The notes: generated by a model not told the origin, from the sequence alone. A DNA stretch of 64,000 nucleotides from Incurvaria masculella (GCA_946894095.1 OX335650.1:4216001-4280000), one strand, 5' to 3'; positions 43,901-55,646 are shown, counted from the stretch's first letter. A program made the numbers and translations.

Positions 43901-44018
43901 AATAACATATTTATTGACCAGCCTTTTGGGCTACCTACCTTTTATCTAGGACATAATTCAGCTCGACATCAGTCCAAAAGGACATGGACCCGAGCGGAGT
44001 CGGGTACCGCAGCTAGTT
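43900..44018 (+). mobile_element. Helitron 3' end
   Basis: The hairpin ACCCGA-GCGGAG-TCGGGT is followed by ACCGCAGCTAG and T. A short GC stem about 10 nt before a CTAG end, inserted before T, is the standard Helitron terminus. Confidence 0.6.
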
Positions 44019-44326
44019 ATATATAAATCACTATATTATGAAGCTACAGAAACGGCCAATTCGTAATGCAGATGACGGGAAAATAAACATTTTACTAATT
44101 TTACTAATCGGAATTACTCTAAATCACAATAATTCCGGATAATAAGAGAATTCTCTCAAAGCAGCTGCAAATGCTTGCAGGCTTGCACATAAAGATTTTT
44201 TTCACTTCATTAATATAACGTGGAAACATATTTATTTTTATTATATGCGTTACATAGCCTATCTCATAAAATAAAAACAGTCGTCTCGGCATAACAAATA
44301 ACCAGATTCTGAACAAAATATATGTT

Positions 44327-44725
44327 TTTTATGCGACCTGACATGGATGGCTAATACCACACAACTACCGTTATGATATTAGCCCAATACACCACATTCC
44401 CGAAGGAATTAGGTGCCATGCCAGAACCTTCCCTTTATGAGCACGGCTACATTGAATTGGATGGAAAACACGGACAAATTTTCATTGCCGCTTCGACAAT
44501 CTTTTCATCCAATGCGATGGTACCAACCCGGGCGGCTTAAACCCTACCACCTAGTAGGGGAAGGGGACCTACAGTTTTACAAGGATTCCGAACCATGGAG
44601 CAGCTCTCATTCGTGACGAAATGCACTTATCGAACTCTGAAAGAGAAAGACAGTGGTGCAAGTCGGAATTGAACCCAGGCTTCTGGTACGCTAGGCCAGT
44701 CCACGCGCTACTAGGCTACGAGCCG
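44327..44725 (-). mobile_element. SINE, tRNA-head family, full copy inverted
   Basis: Minus strand: head GCGGCTCGTAGCCTAGTAGC, B-box region TGGGTTCAATTCC, full body, and the tail ATAAAAAACAT at 44327. It is well preserved. Confidence 0.85.
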
Positions 44726-45410
44726 CTGAAATCAACAAAACGGTGTATCCGAAAGAGGAAAAAAGGGGTAAACATTTAGCCCTAATTATAATCCGATCGG
44801 AACCAGAATAGGCCTCGAAAATTTCCAGGATATTTTATTTTGTTTTTTAAATATCTTTTTTCGTTTTCGAGAAGTATAAGATTCTTTCAAAACATCCTAA
44901 ATAATATGGTTAAAATTGGCGTTATAAAAATTTTAATTAAAAAAAATACCCCCTTTCAATAATCATTATTTGATTATTTATTTCTCAATCATTCAAGACG
45001 CTGTGCTCGCACTTTTCTTGAAAACTGGTACCGTAAAAAAGCTATCGAAACGGCATTTTCAATGTTATAAAATCATTTGTATGTTTGTCGTGGACACAGT
45101 TGAGTTACCCTGTCACAGTATTTGGCCACCTCTCATGTCGTACAAAAATCCGTGCTCGTGCTGACTTAAACACGACTCGCTTCGCTCTAATGCTGCAGAA
45201 ATTCACACAAATGACGAAATGGCGGATCTCGTTGTGCGAGGAACGCGGGACGACAATAGCGGGACCGAAACAAATATACTCGTCCGGGGCTGGCCGCTCG
45301 CCAACTGGGTTGCACTGATTTAGCGGCCGATGTTAGATTCCTTAGGTCCGGTACACACGAAACCAAACGTTTCGTATGTCCGCGTCTTTTTCAGTAAGCT
45401 GTATTTTGCT
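44726..45410. other. Non-coding stretch
   Basis: The part 45160-45330 is GC-richer and repeat-free. Two overlapping plus frames (44970-45164 and 45085-45318) have no motif. Confidence 0.35.
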
Positions 45411-46640
45411 TTGATTGATGATTATCACTTGCAGATAAATTGTCGAGAACAACAGAGTGTGCGGACTAATTTTAATACACCTGACTAAACAAGGGCGTCG
45501 CCAGCCGATGGCGCAGGGGGGGGGGGGGGGGCAAGTTGACGTTACCTACTACAATTCATACTTTTCTTATTTTCATTGGTGAATTCATTCGAGTTTCGAC
45601 GTACGGGAATGATTGTTCAAGGCTTGAACTTCAAGCAAATCAACTCAAAGACTTAGGACTTTAGCTGCATTATATTTGGCAACTTTTTTAGAATCTCCCC
45701 CCTTGGCGACGCCCTTGGGACTAAACCGGTTTTTATATAGTTAGTCCGTGGCAAATCTTGTACTAAGTTTTGACTGGTTCTCTCTGAATACGACACGGTT
45801 AGTTTAATCATTAGGTGCAAGCACACTCTTGGATTCGCAAATGTTAGCCTTGAAAATGCTTTTTCGATCGCTTCAATCAGTAGATGAAGAGTGCGACCGG
45901 AAGCTAGCATCCTTAATTATTGAGACTGAGAAAGGAAAATGGTATTAAAACTAACTTTTTTATAAGGGCCATAATGCAAAAAGGTATTTGTAAAATTTTA
46001 AATATATTTTTTTGATTAAAAGAAACGCCGTTTCACTTAGGACTTTTTTCCAAGAATATGAAACTTTTCGAAAACAAAAAGTAACGAAAAAATAAAACGA
46101 ACATCTTGGAGAATTTAGAGGGCTGAAAAATGATATAATTCTGGTTACGATAGGATAATAATTATGGTTAGATGTTTACACCACAGACAGTTTCAGAGAC
46201 ACCTTTTGGGTGATTTAACATATTTCATTCAGAACTTAGTCATTTGTCATATCGAAGCGACTATCGTTTCATTACCCGACAGCGCAAGAAGGAGGGTTAT
46301 GTTTTTTTAAATAAAATTAATTAAATAATAAATCATATATTTTAAAATTGCATAACTTACTATATTCTTCATGTATTGATGCTTGGTTGGAGTTCTCTTT
46401 TTGTTAAAACTCCTCTGATTTTTAACGCCTTAATGAACTAGAGTATTTTTTTTTCAGATAAGTTGTCGAGGAAACCTATACAATCTGTTAGTTCACTTTT
46501 TTTCCTAAATTTGTTGTGCACACACTCTTGGATTCGTATTTTTTTTAAAGACGGTTCGTCTACCACGGACAAGGTAATACTCTTCATTCCGATGTTTTTT
46601 CAGCCTTCATACAAATTAGCCCCCTGACTTGAACAAAAGG
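45410..46640. repeat. Old dispersed repeat with internal duplications
   Basis: AACATCTTGGAGAATTTAGAG, TATTCTTCAT, GGAGTTCTC and AACTCCTC-GATTTT recur in the same order at 60830-61225. Within the block, CACACTCTTGGATTCG occurs twice (near 45815 and 46510), and AGATAA-TTGTCGAG twice (near 45434 and 46457). Class unknown. Confidence 0.45.
45490..45717. mobile_element. hAT-like MITE with target duplication and G-run
   Basis: The terminal inverted repeats are CAAGGGCGTCGCCA at both ends. The flanks TGACTAAA (45482-45489) and GGACTAAA (45718-45725) match in 7 of 8 bases, as an 8-bp hAT target duplication would. A run of 16 G lies at 45516-45531. No coding capacity. Confidence 0.8.
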
Positions 46641-47548
46641 CCAGGAAAAAAATATATCAGAATTTCGATTTGTAAAAGGATGTTTTTTTTTATTAAAGAG
46701 TGTCCCTAGTCCTGAAGTTTCTGTCACCTATCCCCAAACATATATATTATAATATAAAATATATTATTTTAATTTTAATATGTGTGTATGTATAAGCTTG
46801 TATTTCTTTGCTGTTATTACAAAAATAAGATATGTAAATTATCTGTCCTCTCGCCTTGCGAAAAATATAAATGAAATGCTTAGACGACGACGTGTCTAAT
46901 ATCCAACAATTTATTACCTTGTTTACTTTCATAACACATACATTTTTTTACACAAGTCATCTTAATCGAAAAATACACAATGAAGAGAAAATGTTTCTTT
47001 GATTTCTGCGACCTACCATGAAACTTAATATTTGACGGACTGTGAGCAGAGAGAAACTGCAGCAAAGCTGTGTTTGTTCCGGCACTAAAAATTAATACAA
47101 AAGGTCCCACGGAATTTCTGTCCGTACATGTCGTAAGAGCTGACTAAGATTGGGTGGTTCAGATTCCACCTTATAATTAGGCGAAATAAGGTCTGAATTC
47201 AGTGGAAGCCTATTTTAAAAAATATATTTTTTAATGGACTTTCCTAATTCGCAAATGGTAAACCTAGCTATGTCTGCAAATTGTTTAGTTTATTCGTTTT
47301 CGGGAAACAAACCAAAAGGAAACGTTGATTTTCACATAGCAGATTTCGGCGGATTAGGTAATAATATTATTCTTATCAATTTGTGTGATTTGTGTTATTC
47401 ATTGTACATAAATTACATTGTGAGTTATATTATTTTCTATGTTTACTAGGGAAAAATATGAAACGTAAAGATACTAATATTAACTTGACTTTTGTCAGCA
47501 TACGAATGAGATGATTGTATATCTATTCAGCATATAACTATAAAAATC
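46641..47548. other. AT-rich non-coding stretch
   Basis: A short plus frame from 47234 (MDFPNSQMVNLAMSANCLVY) runs to a possible donor at GGATTAG|GTAATA (47357). It has no second copy or homology I can name, so it is left unassigned. Confidence 0.3.
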
Positions 47549-47795
47549 GGCCAAGTGCGAGTTGGACTCGTACATTCAACACAAATCTTTCAGGTTTTTT
47601 TGTATGGTAACAATTTTAATGTTTTCTAGATTTACCTATTTGTTGTTATACCGCCAAAATAAATCAACACTCGGAGAAAATGTCAGCTGCATACCTATTA
47701 CGGTTCATGAGAGACAGCCCTAGGACGGACGGACGGACAGCGGAGCCTTCTTAATAGGGTTCCGTTGGCACCCTTTGGGTACGGGACCCCTAAAA
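47549..47795 (+). mobile_element. CGGCCAAGTGCGAG repeat, copy 5
   Basis: From CGGCCAAGTGCGAGTTGGAC through GGACGGACGGACGGACAGCG to TTTGGGTACGGGACCCCTAA. Confidence 0.85.
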
Positions 47796-47897
47796 CCCAA
47801 CCCTAAAAGTTATATTTTTACGCTGTTCATGTTAACTTTACACCGGAAGAGTGAGATTAAAGAACTGTCGTCTACGTACTGTACCCAAATAAACATG

Positions 47898-48164
47898 GTA
47901 TTTGCCGGAATGTCAGTTGCGAGTCTAGTATTTACTATTAAGGAGATATTACGTCAAGCCAATGATCCAAGTGAACTGTCTGAAGCGGACAGTGATTTCC
48001 CGCTGGAGAGCGAACCGGGCGAACTTGGCGGATTTGTCAAGCGCTGTCGGCGTCTTACAAACCGCGACTTCGCTAACACTTTAACGATGACAGATTATAC
48101 CGAAGCCATCCCGGAGTGGCTTGATTCTGGACATCTGGTCTTGCTTCGTCCTCATCCAGGGTAA
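47898..48164 (+). other. Protein-like open frame of unknown function
   Basis: From ATG at 47898 (MVFAGMSVASLVFTIKEIL) the frame runs 88 codons to TAA. An acidic segment (ELSEADSDFPLESEPGELGG) is followed by a basic-aromatic part (FVKRCRRLTNRDFANTLTM) and ends SGHLVLLRPHPG. Composition is much more protein-like than in neighbouring frames. CCAG|GGTAAT could be a donor overlapping the stop. It is either an orphan gene exon or a transposon fragment; I do not recognise it. Confidence 0.3.
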
Positions 48165-48779
48165 TATGTTTAATCCGTGGATACCATGATGAATATCCAT
48201 TGGGTTTTCATATTTTGTGGTGATTATTTTAGCGTTCAAATTAATACTATAATGCTTCGAAAAATGCGGTCGGATTTTCCACGACGTCTCTCATAAATGA
48301 CTGCTCATCCGTCAGGTAATATAGCGTGATAGTAAGCATGATAGTAAGCAGTATATAATTGATCGGAGTAATCAAGCTAAAAGTAGATTTCAACCGCATT
48401 AATATCGGTTAACCGGTTCTCAAGCGACAGACAGACATATGTCGCATACCTTTTTTGCAGAGTTCGTCATGCAGAAAACAGCAGAAATGCAGGTAAATTA
48501 TGCATCTAAAAAAGAAAGAAAGAAGCGGGTTTTGATTCGAATCTTGATCGAAATTATATAAATATCATTTCTCAATGCTCTCAATAATTACTCAATTAAC
48601 TGAGGAATGTAATCCTATATTACATTGTTTTTCTCGTATTTAAAGTGTCGCAAAAAAATGAGAAGTCTGAATTCGTATTACCACAAAGTTGGCACTTTTC
48701 TAGTACATCACTACATGCACCGTCTGTTAACATTTTATTAAAATGGTGTCCCCTGTCGTCGCAATCCGGAATATCCTTA

Positions 48780-48975
48780 CAACATCGACACTTGACCGTC
48801 GGAAGTTTCGCGGAGTGTCCGCGCCCGCCCAGCTGTCGCCGCCGCCCGCCCCGCCGCTCGCGGTCCGCTCCGACACAGCGCAGACTTGATAAAGATTGGA
48901 AGATCGATCACCGACTGCCCGCCCGCCCAACTTGAACTTGTCACACAACTTGCCTGCAGCGGTTGTGTCCCGCCG
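48780..48975. promoter_or_regulatory. GC-rich island
   Basis: A CpG-rich block (GCCCGCCCAGCTGTCGCCGC and similar) in AT-rich DNA, without repeats shared elsewhere. It could be a promoter; no transcript is assignable. Confidence 0.25.
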
Positions 48976-49224
48976 ACCGGCTCCTGCCCACCCGACCAAC
49001 GCTGAAGGCTTTGTTAGCTTGGACTTTAATCTATGTTTGCAGATGAAAATGTAACCAAAGGGTGGGTAGGAAGCACGCAAATCACTCTCTATGCAACGGT
49101 GATAATATAATCGACCGATGCATCGTGGCAGACGCATCGGCCGACGTTAGATAACTACTACACCGCAGACCATATCCACCCGTCGGTGGAAGCGTCCGCA
49201 GATACCATCTGCCGAAGCATCTGT

Positions 49225-49500
49225 CGATGTGTAGAGGAGGCATATGCCAGAGGTCATGGGGTCGATTCCCGTTCATGTACTCCTTTCTTTCTCTCACTCG
49301 CATTTCGTCACGAATGCGAGTGGTTCTATGGTCCGCAATCTATTTAAAACTGGAGGTCTCTTTCCCCTACAAGGCCACCCGCATCGGATGAAAAGATGGT
49401 CGAATCGGCAATTGTTTAAAAACCAGTTCAATGCAGCCTCGCTCGTGAAGGGAGGTCCCGGTCAGGAATCCGGTGGGTGAATGTCAGTTACATAAAAAAA
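49225..49500 (+). mobile_element. SINE, tRNA-head family, diverged
   Basis: CATATGCCAGAGGTCATGGG and GTCGATTCCCGTTCATG (B box), then CATTTCGTCACGAATGCGAG, GATGAAAAGATGGTCGAA and the tail GTCAGTTACATAAAAAAA. Confidence 0.7.
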
Positions 49501-49507
49501 TGATACA

Positions 49508-49675
49508 GCTTTTCACGTGGCAGGTAGAGATATTCTCCGACGTTTCGAGCTAATCATTAATCGCCGCGCTCGTGGGCAGCAGTCGTCTCGTGCGCGCGGC
49601 GGATGCCTCCTTGACAACGGGCCAAATGATTAGCTCGAAACGTCGGAGAATATCTCTACCTGCCGCGTGAAAAGC
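49508..49675. mobile_element. Foldback element with 51-bp arms and GC-rich loop
   Basis: 49508-49558 and 49625-49675 are reverse complements with one mismatch region. The loop is 66 bp and GC-rich. The right flank (TAACATTTTTCAAACATG, TCTAACGACCGCGGTAACCTC) also flanks the foldback at 7368, so both belong to one family. Confidence 0.8.
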
Positions 49676-49739
49676 CGTAACATTTTTCAAACATGTCTAA
49701 CGACCGCGGTAACCTCAAAAGTATCATACATAAAAAAAA

Positions 49740-51955
49740 TTGAATTCCTTTGAAAACCAATTTCCTTATTTATTTGAATTTGTGTAACTTACATCTGTCA
49801 ACCAATAACTGTGTATAAATATAACTTTAATTAATCTTGAGTCAAATCACAGAAAAACCTTTTTTGCCAACGTAAATAAATGTGTGCTCTCATTTCAGTT
49901 AGTTTAGATTTTTAAAAAGTACAGACATAGTGCTTGGCGATTTTTAATGGAATCGTCCAAAACATTTAAGTGCCTACAAACTATTTGAAGCGTGTGCAAA
50001 ATTATTTAGTATCTCCAAAAAAATATTTTCCGAAGCTTCAAAAAGCTTGACCCTTACAGAGTCTTAACACACAAACTTGTACAAGAGTGAATAAATTTAA
50101 TTATTGAAGAAGTGCCGCTCGCTGAGCTCGCCTCGGAACTGTTGACGTTTTTTTGCTGGAATAAGTTTACCGAAGAGACGAGGCGTCTCAGTGCTGGACT
50201 TTAAAAGTCATTTTCTGTGAGTGCTCTTATCTGGATCGTATCATTAAAATTATACGGGCGTCGGTCATATCTCGCTATGCCTGCACTCTTTAAGTATATT
50301 TTTGTAAAATCCATTTCTAGTATTTTTCTAAGTTTAACTTATAATATAATTTAACCTAAATAACTTAAGGTTTAGAGCAGGGTTTTTTAACCTTTTTTGT
50401 ATTCATGGACCTCTTGTGAAATTATAAAATGTGTTGGATACCTGGGCAGCTATGACAAGCTACTGGCGCGTTCGAAGAAGTGACCGATAGGTACCATACA
50501 TTTTTATATCGATAACGCGGCAATTGTACTATGGACCCCAGGATAAGAAATCCTGGTTTAGAGGGGCTTTGTCTAAATATCATGAAAATTCCTCCATTAG
50601 CAAATATAGTTTCAAGATAATTTAAGAAAGTAAAACATTTCGATACATTTTTAATTAGGAGGCGCACATGGGTTTTAGAAAAACATCTGGGGCTGTCAAA
50701 TTCATGTCGGGCGGCTAAGCTCTTCTCCACATTACGTTTGAATACTTACTTAATATCTACTACTAGTTTGTACGTACTTACACTATGTTTTTTGACATGG
50801 AATACATTTTTATGTCCTGAAAACATATGAGTTGCCCTATCCTACCAAAGCTTCAATAATAGGTGAATACCATATTGTACCGAGTGACACACACAAATGT
50901 GCTGCGAAAACGCAGAACACACAATATCTTGGAAACAGTGAAAAATATATATCCCTGAACAAGTCGTATCTGACACTAAAACAGAATACAAGTGGTCCCG
51001 TTGTATTTATTCCTCCCTTAGATATCCGTATCATGGATTCTGATCAATATAAACTGTTAAGTTTAAGTTTAGTTTAAGCACTTCTCCGCATTTTTTTTAC
51101 CTTAAATCTTAAAAAAATATCCCGAGTGACGGCGGCGGCGGCGCAGGACACAAGAGGATCAGTGATACTCCATCACGGATTAAGTATTTTATGTATCCTC
51201 CTTTTGTCTTGTAGGTCGAAATAAATTTAAAAAATAATAAAAACTATAATAAAATAATGATTCTGAAAATTTCATTTTTATCTTTCATCGATATCACCTT
51301 TAGGAAATGTTGTTGAAAATGTGTAGATATTTAGTTTATTCTTAAATTATCGTACACGTTTAAAAATGTTATTTCATTCATTTACACTTTTCTTACACGG
51401 CGTGGTAAAATAATATTTATAAAATAATAAAACAAAACACAGTGTCAAATTAAATAAGCTAAATATAACATGAGAAAAACTCATTAATAAATACTAAAAG
51501 TTCGAGGTAAAATAAATTCAAGCTTAAAATTATGGGGGCGCCTTATAAGGTCCAAAAAACATTATTTCCAAAACCCATTCGATCCAAAACAATTATGAAT
51601 ACGAATATTTTCAATTAGGTTAGGTTAGATTATATCCATTTTATAATCCACACGAAAAATACATACTTTTGGATGTACTGGGTTTTGGACCTTATACTTT
51701 TTGGGCTTTTTGAAGGCGACCCAAATTATACAAACAAGCAGATTAATCTATTTTAAAAAGCTGAAGGAAAATTTCAATAAAAATATGAAATTAAAAGTGA
51801 GTTCACCGACACTTGGAAGCGGTGTTGCGACGCAAGTTTCATCGGTGCATGACTCCATAGAGCCTGTAGTAATTCCAAGATAAGTCGCTTCATTTTCGAC
51901 ACGGGTAGGAACCGTTTCGAATTTGGCGAGCGAATTTCGACTGACATAGCTTTAA
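49740..51955. other. AT-rich stretch, no gene recognised
   Basis: Frames at 50422-50730 (-), 50832-51077 (+) and 51701-51883 (+) show no conserved motifs. No repeat is shared with other regions. Confidence 0.4.
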
Positions 51956-52498
51956 TTAAGGTGGCCCAGCCCGGCGGGCCTAACTCATTCGCGGGCACGG
52001 TACAAAACCGTGCTGTTGCGCTCTGGGACCTTCTCTGTCTCAAAGAATAAGTGCTCCGTGATGAGGAAGATACAACATGTCCACAAAAAAGACAATGTGC
52101 ATAGCGTATGATTTGGTAAGATTTACGAAAATGTTTATTTCAAAATGACTTATAGGTAAAAGTAAACCACGACCGCTGTAGTCAAAAATCTAACAAAAAC
52201 CAAATAGATTATAAATCATTATTAAATAAGCTATATCTAATGACTAATCTTTTTAAGATGTTCTTACTTTATCATTGCGTAATCCACCTCCAAAGTAATT
52301 GTATAAAACGCGCGAAAAATTCGAACTTTCGGACCTTATAACTTAGAAACCAAACACAATTTTACAATGCCAATGGTCATCAGACATCTAGTTCGATCAA
52401 ATAAAGCTATTTTGATCAAAATTTTGGATCTCTGACAAGAAATATGGGCGTGATCTTCTTTCCCCTTTTGTATGGGGAGATGAGCGGGATGACCTTAA
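51956..52498 (+). mobile_element. TTAA-flanked MITE of about 545 bp, copy 4
   Basis: TTAA at 51956-51959 and 52495-52498, left end GGTGGCCCAGCCCGGCGG. The right end is shortened to GGGATGACC. It is very close in sequence to the copy at 31193. Confidence 0.87.
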
Positions 52499-52790
52499 GG
52501 CGCAGGCATGCAGCGCCGCGCGGCGAACTGTCAGCCGGCGTACTGTTTCGTTTCGGCGTCCGTCAAAAATATTCCGTGTATTTTAATAAACGAGACGCGC
52601 GAGGATCTATTTTGGACCGGCTACGCTTTGATGCCGCTGCTCCGAATTCCTGGCTGCCAGCTAACGCCGCAGCGCCGAGCGACTGCGGTGGCGGCGCGGC
52701 GGCGGGGCGGGAGGCGGCCCGATAGCGAAACTGAATACGCTAGCCGTGGTGCCGTGTATGTGTACGAGCCGTGACGTAAAGTGCACGGCT
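52499..52790. promoter_or_regulatory. GC-rich island next to a MITE
   Basis: CpG-rich and unique. Two overlapping plus-strand frames (52444-52725 and 52508-52774) exist only because of composition. It could be a promoter, unproven. Confidence 0.25.
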
Positions 52791-52957
52791 ATGAACGTGA
52801 CGGTTCGACACTTTGTGCGGCTCGTAATTTGTAACTAATCCTGAAATTAACATTCGCCGTGGATTCAAAGTCACAAACTTTCTTACTCATGGAATGACAG
52901 CCACGAGTCATCCTGTGTTGTCCCTTTCTAGTCATTATAATTAAAGTGCTATTTTTT

Positions 52958-53333
52958 TATGCAACCTGACATGGATAGCTAATACCATACAACTACCGTT
53001 ATGATATAAGCCCATTCCACCTCATTCCCGAAAGAATTAGGTGCCATGCCTTCTCTTTATGAGCACGGCTATATTTAACTGGATGGAGAATACGGACAAT
53101 TTTTCATTGCCGCTTCGACCATTTTTTCATCCAATACGATGGTAACAACCCGGACGGGCTTAAACCCTACCACCAATTACCTACAGTTTTACATGGATTC
53201 CGAATCATGGAGCAGCTCGCATTCGTGACGAAATGCACTTATCCAACTCAGAATGAGAAAGAGAGTGGTGCACGAACAGGGCTAGTACTTGAACCCAGAC
53301 CTCTGGTATGCTAGGCAAGTCCCCGCCGGGATA
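52958..53333 (-). mobile_element. SINE, tRNA-head family, nearly full
   Basis: Left tail TTTTTTATGCAACCTGACAT, shared body, then GTACTTGAACCCAGACCTCT (B box complement) and GCTAGGCAAGTCCCCG at the head. Confidence 0.82.
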
Positions 53334-53419
53334 CAATTATGAGCTATGATGCCATGCCAAAGCTAAACGTAAATGTTTCAATTTTATCTGTGAATTGAAC
53401 GCGTGTTCGTTTTGTGAGT

Positions 53420-53515
53420 ATGGAGCAGGGGCGTGTGGACTTGCCTTGCATGCCAGAGGTCGTGCACCACTTTTTTTCTCTTTCTGAGTTGGATAAGAGC
53501 ATTTCGTTGCCCCGA
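53420..53515 (+). mobile_element. SINE head fragment
   Basis: GTGTGGACTTGCCTTGCATGC, CAGAGGTCGTGCACCAC and TTCTGAGTTGGATAAG match the head and start of the body in the plus orientation. The rest is missing. Confidence 0.5.
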
Positions 53516-53689
53516 AAATTTAAGAAGCTCCGCTCGTGTGAACATCCATCGTCAAATAACGGCGTCGTTACCGATCTTCTTCTCATTTGCTCAGCATTTG
53601 ATCCTGTGCAGTTAGGAAGGTTAAAAGCTCCGCTAGTATTTTGAAGTTTTGATGCTCGAATAAACGATTTTACTGTGACAATGTGACAA

Positions 53690-53826
53690 ATTTTAATAAA
53701 ATTTGAATTTGAAGATTAGCCCAGCGGGTGATCCCGTGAAGTTTGGTAGCAATCGGATCAACAGATTCAAAATCACATTTAATCACAAGGTACTTGCATC
53801 CACGAGAAGCCGGGCTGGGTCGCTAG
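53690..53826 (+). mobile_element. Helitron 3' end
   Basis: GAAGCCGGGCTGGGTCGCTAG before T ends the element at 53826. The GTTTGGTAGCAATCGGATCA stretch is typical of lepidopteran Helitrons as I recall them. Confidence 0.5.
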
Positions 53827-54474
53827 TATTAAATACACTATTAATTAAATCCCACTATATAAGAAACTCAAACAGAGAAATGGTAGCGACTGAAAACCAG
53901 TAAAATAAGAAGTAAAATCACAATAAGGTGTGCGATCCGAAATAATGTATCATTTGAATAACCACAAACTTAGCCTGACCCTTTTCAGTGGGAGTAACTT
54001 TTTTAAAATCAAATCATAGATTTGGCAGCGTTGTCTTTAAAAAAGGTCAAGTGATTTGAAGGCCCCTTCTCTCAGCTGTTCGTTCTCAACTGGAAGACCT
54101 TTCGCCAACGTTTTCTCTGCAAGCAATAAATTTTTAAGTTATACTTGAAACACAACTTGAGATAATTCTGGCCAACAATTTTTTATTATTTTTTTGTAAC
54201 TCATATGAAAATAACTGATCTAGATAGTCGTTGTAGGGTAGAATCCAAATGTGTTAACCAAAAAATCTACCACGTCACGTTTTTGAGTTACGTTCCTGTG
54301 TAATTTTGAATATAATTAATAATCACCGTTAACTAATTGGCAAAAAAAATTTACGTGGCACCACCGTTTCTCAAATGGCAACATTTGGAAACTGGTAACA
54401 CTAATAACAGATGTCAAACGTTCAGCTGCTAGTATTAGAAGTGTGAAGGTTAGTCCGGCGTCAAATACTTGAGT
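53827..54474. other. AT-rich stretch, nothing recognised
   Basis: No protein-like frame and no repeat shared with other parts of the window. Confidence 0.35.
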
Positions 54475-55023
54475 TTAAGGTGGGCCATCCCGCTCAACTC
54501 CACATACAAACGGGGAAAGAAGATCACGCCCATATTTCTTGTCAGAGATCCTAAATTATGCTCAAAATAGCTTTATTTGATCGAACTAGGTGTCTAATGA
54601 CCGTTGGCATTGTAAAATCGTGTTTGATTTCTAAGTTATAAGGTCCGAAAGTTCGAATTTTTCGCGCGTTTTATGCAATAACTTTGGAGGTGAATGGTGC
54701 AATGATAAAGTAAGAACCTCTTAAAAACATTAGTCATCAGACATCGATTTTTGAATCAAGATTTATAATCTATTTGGTTTTTGTTAGATTTTTGACTACA
54801 GCGGTCGTGGTTTACTTTTAGCTATAAGTAGTTTTGTAATTAAAATTTTAGTAAATCTTACCAAATCATTCACTATACAAATTGTCTTTTTTGTGGACAT
54901 GTTGCATCTTCCTCATCACGGAGTCTGTCTTTTCTTTAAAACAGAGAAGGTCCCAGAGCGCAACAGCACGGTTTTGTACCGTGCCCGCGAATGAGATAGT
55001 CCCGCCGGGTTGGGCCACCTTAA
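54475..55023 (-). mobile_element. TTAA-flanked MITE of about 545 bp, copy 5
   Basis: TTAA at 54475-54478 and 55020-55023. The right terminus CGGGTTGGGCCACC is intact, and the left is GGTGGGCCATCCCG. It lies 27 bp before the coding remnant at 55051. Confidence 0.87.
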
Positions 55024-55050
55024 AGTGTTTATTCAGCCAGATTCTTAAAA

Positions 55051-55646
55051 ATGTCGAAGAGAACTTCGAGAGGCTGCAAGACTGCTGTCGACTGTTTCTG
55101 TTACATATGTGGACATTATACATTTGTCAAACAGAGAAATAAAATTACTCCATTGGTAAAAAGAGCTTATTTTCATTACTTTGGTTGCCATGTTGGTGAC
55201 CAAGACAAGTCATGGGCTCCTCATTTCTGTTGCACTACTTGTAAAGTTAATCTCACCCAGTGGTTACATGGGAAGGGCAGAAACTTACCATTTGGTGTCC
55301 CTATGGTATGGAGAGAGCCGAAAGACCATTTTGCCGACTGCTATTTCTGTCTTACTAATGTCGCGGGATTTTCAAACAAGCAACAATGTCTCCTAAGATT
55401 CATTTTCTACATTCCCATTTCGACTTTTTCCCGGAAAACCTCGGGGCAGTAAGTGCCGAACAAGGTGAGCGGTTCCACCAGGATATGGCAACCATAGAGC
55501 AGCGTTATCAGGGAAAATTTAATTCCAGCATGATGGTGGACTACTGTTGGTATCTCCAGAGGGAAACCGAAGAAGATGAATACAATAGGAAAAAAAACAC
55601 AAAGAAGATTTTTTTGATTTTAAGTGATTTCTTGACGTTTCTTTAG
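55051..55646 (+). pseudogene. Internally deleted copy of a repeated arthropod protein family
   Basis: The first frame (ATG at 55051) encodes the N-terminus: CFCYICGHYT, then GDQDKSWAPHFCCTTC and FGVPMVWREPKDHFADCYFC, with paired cysteines like a small zinc-binding fold. From about 55386 another frame encodes the C-terminus: DFFPENLGAVSAEQGERFHQD, MATIEQRYQGKFN and MMVDYCWYLQRE. I know this pair of ends from a family of uncharacterised proteins of about 600-700 residues. The family is repeated in many arthropod genomes and probably tied to transposons. The whole middle is missing, and the join shifts the frame. It is therefore dead as a protein. Function of the family is unknown. Confidence 0.7.

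Noticed and set aside
52444..52774. Two overlapping plus-strand frames in the GC-rich block
   Set aside because: They begin inside a MITE or have no motifs; openness is explained by GC content.
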